Source of the DNA: Patescibacteria group bacterium UBA1372
Lineage (GTDB): Bacteria > Patescibacteriota > Microgenomatia > UBA12405
Reading direction: 5' to 3'
DNA: 17,007 bases
Assembly: GCA_002306295.1 (NCBI GenBank)
Contig: DBRI01000012.1
Location: forward strand, 47,782 to 64,788
The stretch's first letter is position 1. The number at the start of each line of letters is the position of its first letter. Under the pieces are notes generated by a model. That model was not told where the DNA came from. It did not search any database and worked only from the letters and a program-made list of their open reading frames with translations. Positions 12,354 to 17,007 of the stretch are shown piece by piece. The translations under genes were made by a program, and so were the position numbers.

Positions 12354-14402
12354 ATGAAAAAAATATTAACTTTAGGGTTTGGTATGTTTTTGATTGTTAT
12401 TGGGGGTTTTTATATAAAGCAAAAATTTGAAATAGGAAAAGGATTTAAACCAGTTTTAGCTAATATTAGTGCTGATGGTGTCAGTTTGATAAGTGATGAG
12501 AGTGGACTGGTGAGAGTTTTTGAGGGTGAAAATTTTGTTTTGGAAGGTGAAATGACACCACCATTGACGCAAATTAATGGATTAGTGGCTGAGACGGATT
12601 ATAGATTGGTAACAGAGGAATCTGAGTTGAGATTTAGAACCAGAGTTGAAAGTGGTTTTAAATTTGAGCTGTCTAAGATGATATTTGGTAAAGTTGAAAA
12701 TGAGGTGGGAGAGGCTATGGTTGGTAAAGTTATGACGCTTGAGGTTGGAGATGAACTTAGGGCTTCTAAAACGGATGATAGAGGAATATATTGGTTTGAA
12801 TTGCCATCTAGTATGGAGGGGAGTGCTAAGGTAAGATTGTTTGGATCTAATTTCGTGACCAAGGTAGCTTTAGTGGGTAGTGAGATAGGAGTACCGACGA
12901 TGACAATTGGTAGTGATAATAATGTGTTGGGAGTAATGGCTTTTAGTATACCTACTATTAGTATTCCAACGATTTCAATTCCGACTATAGCTGTGCCAAG
13001 TATAGCTATGCCTTCAATTGTTGTGCCTTCAATTAATGTTCCAACTATTATTATTCCTACGATTAGTGTACCAAGTATATCGGTACCAAGTATTACTGTG
13101 CCTTCAGTAATTCCAAGTATAATTCCCGGTGGGATATCTATGCCGCCAATTGATGTAAATCAAATTGTAGTTGGACCGACAGTAGATATGAGTCAGGCTG
13201 TTTCCAGTGTAGTTGATGTGAGTGGTGGAGATGTGTTGGTAGCTGTTAGTCAGGTGACTAGTAATGTATCCAGAGCAATGGGAATTGGAGCCAATGGAAG
13301 TATTTATAATCTTTTGGTAGTTACTATTGGAGATGAGGTTGAAATTGTTGGTAATAATTTTGGTATGGCTGATGTAGAGAGTGTTTTGGTAAATGTAGAG
13401 GGAGTGTGGAGACCAGTTGTAAGTGGAGAAATTAATTTAGAGGAAATTAGGCAAAAATTTATAAATCTTGAATCTGGAGCAGTCAGGGTGATATCTGTTG
13501 GAAGACAGGTTTTAGGAGGTGATTTGGATGTGTTGTTAGCTGAGGCGGGTCCACGTTTAATGGGGATAGCAGTTAGTTATATAAATTCAGAAACAGGTTT
13601 AGTTGAGACGGTAGTCAGAATGGCAAGTCATTTGAGTCCTGAGGGACAAGAGTGGCTAGGTCAGGCGGCTAGTTTTTTAATTTCAAAAATTGAGGCTAGT
13701 CCTTATGCATCTTATTTTACAAAATACTTTTCTTGGTCTGATAGGGGTGAGGATCCACAAGCAGTATGCGCTAATGGGAGCTGCTGTACTGGGAATAGAA
13801 CTAATAGTAATCCATCTGGATTGTATCCTGAAGGGACATATAGTCCGGGTAGGGATGGAGGTTATTATCAGTGTAGAAATGGTATATGGGTGAGGATTGA
13901 TGAAGGAGAGGCAGAACCCACGTCTTCAGCAATAGATGGAGATAAGTGTTTTTGCCCTGGTGGATGTGGAGCATCAAATTGTTATGTAGCAAAAGAGGGA
14001 TATGAAGGATTTAGGGTAGATATGAGTTGTTGTCAGCAGGTTAGACAGCCAACTAGGACAGCAGTAACTCAAAGACCGGGAATTACTGTGGTACCAACTA
14101 CCAGACCTCAGCAACCAACCAGTCCACCGGTTTCAGGTAAGGGGAGTTGTGTCGTTAGTATGTCTGGAAATATTTGTGGATGTAAAAATGTTCCTTTGTT
14201 GGGTGTGCAGTGTGGTTGTCAGAATCGAAATGAATCTTCGGTTTTGTGTGTTAATCAAAGTGAGTGTACTGACGCTAATTGTTCTTCGCTATTTTGGAAT
14301 TTGATGGCCTATCCTAAAGCTGCTACCGATGGAGTAACTTTGAATCCAGGTGATTCTAGAATTAATAGTTGTACAGTTAGCTTTAGTCCGGGTGGATGCT
14401 AG
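12354..14402 (+). CDS. Secreted/surface protein with IPTI pentapeptide repeats and Cys-rich C-terminus
   Basis: I do not recognise a named family. The 682-aa protein opens with a basic MKK and a hydrophobic segment to about residue 22, a signal peptide or anchor. Residues about 100-170 resemble a carboxypeptidase-regulatory-like or Ig-like beta domain (GKVENEVGEAMVGKVM, then SKTDDRGIYWFELP). Residues about 198-264 hold roughly 11 copies of a five-residue unit of the form x-(I/V)-P-(T/S)-I. A hydrophobic, Val-rich central region follows. From about residue 470 the protein is Cys-rich (CANGSCC, CFCPGGCGASNC, CCQQ, then GCQNRN and CTDANC), split by a Thr/Pro-rich linker typical of exposed surface segments. 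Disulfides outside the cell are likely. The last 11 bp overlap the next gene, a membrane-anchored dockerin-like protein, implying a paired function. Confidence 0.85.
   Translation: MKKILTLGFGMFLIVIGGFYIKQKFEIGKGFKPVLANISADGVSLISDESGLVRVFEGENFVLEGEMTPPLTQINGLVAETDYRLVTEESELRFRTRVESGFKFELSKMIFGKVENEVGEAMVGKVMTLEVGDELRASKTDDRGIYWFELPSSMEGSAKVRLFGSNFVTKVALVGSEIGVPTMTIGSDNNVLGVMAFSIPTISIPTISIPTIAVPSIAMPSIVVPSINVPTIIIPTISVPSISVPSITVPSVIPSIIPGGISMPPIDVNQIVVGPTVDMSQAVSSVVDVSGGDVLVAVSQVTSNVSRAMGIGANGSIYNLLVVTIGDEVEIVGNNFGMADVESVLVNVEGVWRPVVSGEINLEEIRQKFINLESGAVRVISVGRQVLGGDLDVLLAEAGPRLMGIAVSYINSETGLVETVVRMASHLSPEGQEWLGQAASFLISKIEASPYASYFTKYFSWSDRGEDPQAVCANGSCCTGNRTNSNPSGLYPEGTYSPGRDGGYYQCRNGIWVRIDEGEAEPTSSAIDGDKCFCPGGCGASNCYVAKEGYEGFRVDMSCCQQVRQPTRTAVTQRPGITVVPTTRPQQPTSPPVSGKGSCVVSMSGNICGCKNVPLLGVQCGCQNRNESSVLCVNQSECTDANCSSLFWNLMAYPKAATDGVTLNPGDSRINSCTVSFSPGGC
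12945..13150 (+). repeat. 15-bp coding repeats (IPTI pentapeptide)
   Basis: About 11 tandem 15-bp units encode SIPTI, AVPSI, NVPTI, SVPSI and similar. Codons differ from copy to copy while the protein pattern is kept, pointing to selection on the peptide rather than recent DNA duplication. Confidence 0.85.
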
Positions 14403-15513
14403 TAGTAAAAAAAATAGGCTAGGTGTGGCACTAGTATTGGTGATGTTGGTGGCTTTGTTAACAATGCTATTAGTTATTGATAGGGTTTTACTGTGGAGAT
14501 CTGGGGCCAGTACAGATGGAATAAGTGATGTAAAGGTTTATAACAAAAGTCCAAACTCTTTTTCTGTCTTTTGGATAAGTAATAGTCAAAATAGTTTCTT
14601 GTGGGGTGAAAATGATTTGAATAGAACGACTGAAATTGTAACAAATGGTAGATTAAAAAGAGTGACAGTTGTTGGCCTGAAAGAGGGAACTGGGTATAAA
14701 TTTAAGATTTTACCAGGTGAGATTATTTATACTACTGAAACTAAAGCTGGAAACTTTGGTGAAATTAAGAATATTGAAATTGAGGATTGGTGGGGTGAGG
14801 GGATGTATTTTATTAGAAAGCTTGGAGGTGATTTCTTGGGTGTTTATACAAAGATGAGACCTGTATTTAATGTAGCAAATTTGTTTGGGGAAGTAATAAG
14901 AGACGGTGATAAGTTTGAAGTATTGTTTTTTGATCAAGGAAACCATAAAAGTGAAGAAAGGGTGGCTAAATTTGTTAATAATGGAATAGTTTTAAAAAGG
15001 GGGATTGTGTTGGTGGATGATAGTCAGAGCTTGGAAGATGTGCTATTAGATGTAAATTTTAAAACAGGTAAGTTGGGGGAGTGTGGTAAGGATGGAAATT
15101 TAGAAGTAAGTATAGAAGGAGAAAATGGAGATAATAGGCAATATAACAATATTTTTTGGAGTGTGTCTGAAGGTGGATCAATTGGTAAGTTTAGAATTGA
15201 TTTGGCTGGATTTGGCAGACAAGGCTTTGATTTAAGTTTTAAGATACCAAGATATTTGGAAAAAAGAGTAGAAAATGTGTCTTGGAGGGAAAGTATAGAT
15301 TTGACTTCTGATTATTTATTAGTGGGTGATGTTGATGGTAATAATAAAATTGATGGGGTTGATTTTACTAAAGTCAAAAATGAGGCATCGAAATTTAGTC
15401 AGGTAGAAGTGGGGTATTATTTGGCAGAAGACTTAGATGGAAGCTGTCAGGTAAATAATATTGATTTGGCTTTGATGGTGAGATCTTTACAATTGATGAG
15501 GCAAGGTAATTGA
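14392..15513 (+). CDS. Membrane-anchored protein with FN3-like and dockerin-like domains
   Basis: The start is taken as GTG at 14392 (373 aa). From there the protein has a polar basic N-terminus (DASSKKNR) followed by a single transmembrane helix (about 10-32); a GTG at 14350 would add 14 residues inside the previous gene. Residues about 40-115 resemble a fibronectin type III fold (SDVKVYNKSPNSFSVFWIS, then GLKEGTGYKFKIL). The middle is beta-rich and unassigned. The last about 65 residues look like a type I dockerin: the first loop GDVDGNNKIDGVDF has D313, D315, N317 and D321, and the second is EDLDGSCQVNNIDL. Dockerins bind calcium and cohesin domains. No cohesin is visible in this window. 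The start overlaps the upstream secreted gene by 11 bp, so both are probably made together and act at the cell surface. Confidence 0.83.
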   Translation: MDASSKKNRLGVALVLVMLVALLTMLLVIDRVLLWRSGASTDGISDVKVYNKSPNSFSVFWISNSQNSFLWGENDLNRTTEIVTNGRLKRVTVVGLKEGTGYKFKILPGEIIYTTETKAGNFGEIKNIEIEDWWGEGMYFIRKLGGDFLGVYTKMRPVFNVANLFGEVIRDGDKFEVLFFDQGNHKSEERVAKFVNNGIVLKRGIVLVDDSQSLEDVLLDVNFKTGKLGECGKDGNLEVSIEGENGDNRQYNNIFWSVSEGGSIGKFRIDLAGFGRQGFDLSFKIPRYLEKRVENVSWRESIDLTSDYLLVGDVDGNNKIDGVDFTKVKNEASKFSQVEVGYYLAEDLDGSCQVNNIDLALMVRSLQLMRQGN

Positions 15514-15515
15514 TT

Positions 15516-15521
15516 TAGAAT
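15516..15521 (+). promoter_or_regulatory. -10 element of the NYN-domain gene
   Basis: TAGAAT ends 6 nt before the ATG at 15528. The surrounding 13-mer ATTTAGAATGAAG (15513-15525) recurs exactly at 16266-16278 before the MFS gene. Confidence 0.6.
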
Positions 15522-15527
15522 GAAGGT

Positions 15528-16034
15528 ATGCAAGAGCTTAAATTAAAAGGTAAGACCTTGGTTTTAATTGATTGGGCTAATGTATATGGTTGGAGAGATA
15601 AAATAGAGATTCCCGACATAAGAAAGATTTATAAATATTTTTCGAATTATAAAGAATGTAAACATATCAGATTTTATTTTGGCAAAGATGATAATGATAA
15701 ATCTAAAAGATTTTTAAAGAAAGTAGAAACTGTTGGTTTTAAATTAGTAACCAAGCCGGTTAAATATATAAGAGTAAGTCAGAAGCCTTTGATATTGAAA
15801 AGAAAATGTGATTTTGATTTGGAGATTGCCATGGATACTTTGATAAATTTAGATAAATACGGTTCTTTTATATTTTTATCCGGAGATGGAGATTATGTGC
15901 CTTTATATAAATATTTGATGAAGAAAAAGAAGCAGGTGATAATTGTCTATGAAAAAGGACATGTGGGTAGAGAAGTATGGGAATTATCTAAAAGTTATTT
16001 TAGAACAAGGTTTAGTTATTTAATGCAAAAATAA
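15528..16034 (+). CDS. NYN-domain (LabA/DUF88-like) protein, putative ribonuclease
   Basis: NYN domains belong to the PIN-like nuclease fold, usually acting on RNA with metal-binding acidic residues. The 168-aa product shows the first acidic motif VLIDWANVYGW (D in IDWAN), then KCDFDLEIAMDTLINL with the central acidic pair, and FLSGDGDYVPLYKYLMKKKK with the DGD motif. This order is that of LabA/DUF88-type proteins, which are common in reduced genomes. Length is near the minimal domain, with no extra C-terminal OST-HTH domain. Nuclease activity is inferred from the intact acidic set, not shown. The gene has its own leaderless-type promoter and is followed by a GC-rich hairpin. Confidence 0.87.
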   Translation: MQELKLKGKTLVLIDWANVYGWRDKIEIPDIRKIYKYFSNYKECKHIRFYFGKDDNDKSKRFLKKVETVGFKLVTKPVKYIRVSQKPLILKRKCDFDLEIAMDTLINLDKYGSFIFLSGDGDYVPLYKYLMKKKKQVIIVYEKGHVGREVWELSKSYFRTRFSYLMQK

Positions 16035-16035
16035 T

Positions 16036-16055
16036 CCCCCCGATTGCTCGAGGGG
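16036..16055 (+). terminator. GC-rich hairpin after the NYN gene
   Basis: CCCC (16036-16039) pairs with GGGG (16052-16055), and CGA (16041-16043) with TCG (16048-16050), around a TTGC loop, one mismatch in between. It starts 1 nt after the stop codon. There is no T-run behind it, so a classical intrinsic terminator is not proven. Confidence 0.45.
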
Positions 16056-16121
16056 CGTGATTAACTTATATTAACAAAAGGGGGCAAAAAAGTCAAAAAA
16101 ATAGAGATAGTTTCAAACGAA

Positions 16122-16171
16122 TTTTGCAGTGCTCATCCCGCCATGGCGGGATGCGTAAATTTATTTGAAAT
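16122..16171 (+). repeat. Intergenic repeat copy B with 20-bp palindrome
   Basis: The left box TTTTGCAGTGCTCA (16122-16135) and right box AAATTTATTTGAAAT (16157-16171) match copy A near 5432-5498. The core is CATCCCGCCATGGCGGGATG (16134-16153), a perfect 20-bp palindrome absent from copy A. The rest of the 246-bp gap holds only AT-rich sequence and the next promoter. Confidence 0.7.
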
Positions 16172-16268
16172 TATTAATTAATTAAAATTTTTCGTTACAC
16201 ATTTTTTAAGTCTGGTGTAGTCTGCGTCAACAAGGCCTTAAAAAATGGTAACTTCAAAAGTTTTAATT

Positions 16269-16274
16269 TAGAAT
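16269..16274 (+). promoter_or_regulatory. -10 element of the half-length MFS gene
   Basis: TAGAAT ends 6 nt before the GTG at 16281, matching the site before the NYN gene. This supports GTG rather than a later start. Confidence 0.55.
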
Positions 16275-16280
16275 GAAGAT

Positions 16281-16889
16281 GTGCAGAATATTGGTGTAAA
16301 AATAAAAAAGAGATTTGATATAAATGTCGTGGTGCAGTTTTTGACATATTCTGATATATTGATGATGTCCGGGTGGGGATTGGTATTACCAATTATTTCA
16401 GTTTTCTTTTCTGACCAAATAGCAGGAGGAGATGTTAAGTTTGCCGGATTAGCTTCAACTGTTTATTTTATTGTTAAAAGTGTGGTCCAGATACCAGTAG
16501 CTCGAATGGTTGACAAACACAGAGGGGAAAAAGATGATTTTTGGGTGATGGTGGTGGGATCTATGTTGATTTCGTTATCAGCATTTTTATATATGTTTGC
16601 GACTACAAGGGCACATGTGTATGGAATACAAGTGTTATATGGGATTGGAGGGGCATTGTCTTATCCAACCTGGTTAGCAATTTTTACCAGACATGTGGAT
16701 AAAAACAGAGAGGGATTGGAGTGGAGTTTGTATTACACTTCGGTAGACGTGGGCTCAGCCTTGACAGCCGGATTGGGAGGATTGTTGGCAGCTAGCTTTG
16801 GATATCAGTTTTTGTTTTGGCTAGTGGGGGTAAGCTCTATTGCCGGGACGATGTTTTTGATAGGAATAAGGGAGGAAATGAAAAAGTAA
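16281..16889 (+). CDS. Half-length MFS-type transporter, six membrane helices
   Basis: The 202-aa protein corresponds to one six-helix half of a major facilitator superfamily transporter. Hydrophobic segments lie near residues 16-44, 53-75, 86-106, 111-136, 148-172 and 173-195. The loop between helices 2 and 3 has the MFS motif A-like VARMVDKHRGEKDDFW. Full MFS proteins are about 400 aa with twelve helices. Here the frame ends with a true stop and is followed by a hairpin, with no continuation in the remaining 118 bp. It may act as a dimer of halves, or be a truncated gene; the clean start, promoter and stop favour a functional half protein. Substrate is not predictable. GTG is chosen as start because a TAGAAT element ends 6 nt before it. 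Confidence 0.82.
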   Translation: MQNIGVKIKKRFDINVVVQFLTYSDILMMSGWGLVLPIISVFFSDQIAGGDVKFAGLASTVYFIVKSVVQIPVARMVDKHRGEKDDFWVMVVGSMLISLSAFLYMFATTRAHVYGIQVLYGIGGALSYPTWLAIFTRHVDKNREGLEWSLYYTSVDVGSALTAGLGGLLAASFGYQFLFWLVGVSSIAGTMFLIGIREEMKK

Positions 16890-16894
16890 CAAAA

Positions 16895-16928
16895 CCCTTC
16901 CCTAACCCTCCCCTTGACAGGGGAAGGG
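16895..16928 (+). terminator. GC-rich hairpin after the MFS gene
   Basis: CCCTTCCC (16895-16902) is an exact complement of GGGAAGGG (16921-16928). An alternative inner hairpin TCCCCT-tgac-AGGGGA (16909-16924) extends with CCC/GGG. It starts 5 nt past the stop. No U-tract follows, so it could be a terminator-like structure or a small dispersed palindromic repeat. The remaining bases to the window edge show no gene. Confidence 0.5.
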
Positions 16929-17007
16929 ACTATTTGGAGACAAAATTGTACTTTTTGAATAAGCAGTGAACTAATGTGCTTTCGTAAGTTCTAAAACGAA
17001 TCCGAAC

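Noticed and set aside
1..17007. CRISPR arrays, tRNA or rRNA genes, insertion sequences
   Set aside because: No regularly spaced repeats with unique spacers, no cloverleaf with the usual GGTTCGAATCC arm, no rRNA motifs and no transposase seen.

Overview
The window looks like chromosomal DNA from a member of the Candidate Phyla Radiation (Patescibacteria), most likely a Microgenomates-type lineage. The grounds are AT-rich DNA with tightly packed genes, some touching or overlapping; a split housekeeping/accessory layout; a B12-dependent class II ribonucleotide reductase with an adenosyltransferase; ThyX rather than ThyA; surface proteins with dockerin-like and low-complexity repeat regions; and half-length or minimal protein versions. 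The lineage call is an inference from gene content and style, not from a marker phylogeny.

Layout. 1-1475 (minus strand): the secE-nusG-rplK block (preprotein translocase subunit, transcription elongation factor, ribosomal protein L11; rplK runs off the left edge). 1562-2311: an unrecognised 249-aa protein, divergent from secE. 2312-5996: a B12-dependent deoxynucleotide module. A promoter carrying two NrdR-box-like palindromes precedes nrdR, followed by nrdJ and a PduO-type cobalamin adenosyltransferase. 5983-6107: a cobalamin riboswitch starting inside the adenosyltransferase stop region and leading into an unrecognised zinc-ribbon protein (6108-7013). 7038-8313: a SIMPL-domain protein, a DUF5674-like protein and a small hypothetical. 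8314-8958 (minus strand): a DedA/VTT membrane protein. 9123-12337: a small hypothetical, then dCTP deaminase, ThyX, two small cysteine-containing proteins and serine hydroxymethyltransferase. 12354-15513: two surface or secreted proteins. The first has a tandem IPTI-like pentapeptide tract and a Cys-rich C-terminus; the second is membrane-anchored with a C-terminal dockerin-like Ca-binding repeat. 15528-16034: a NYN-domain nuclease-like protein. 16281-16889: a six-helix half-length MFS protein. No gene-free stretch exceeds about 250 bases.

How it works together. NrdJ makes deoxynucleotides using adenosylcobalamin, which the adenosyltransferase supplies from imported corrinoid. NrdR represses the operon when dATP is high. 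Dcd, ThyX and GlyA form a dCTP-to-dUMP-to-dTMP route with the methylene-folate supply. The cobalamin riboswitch ties an unknown soluble protein to B12 status directly behind the B12-using genes. No cobalamin synthesis gene is visible here, so this unknown protein is the best candidate in the window for an undescribed function.

A second theme is promoter layout. At many starts a -10-like hexamer (TATAAT, TAGAAT, TAAAAT) ends only 5-7 nt before the start codon. This predicts leaderless mRNAs and helps fix several start codons, including secE and a GTG start for the MFS gene.
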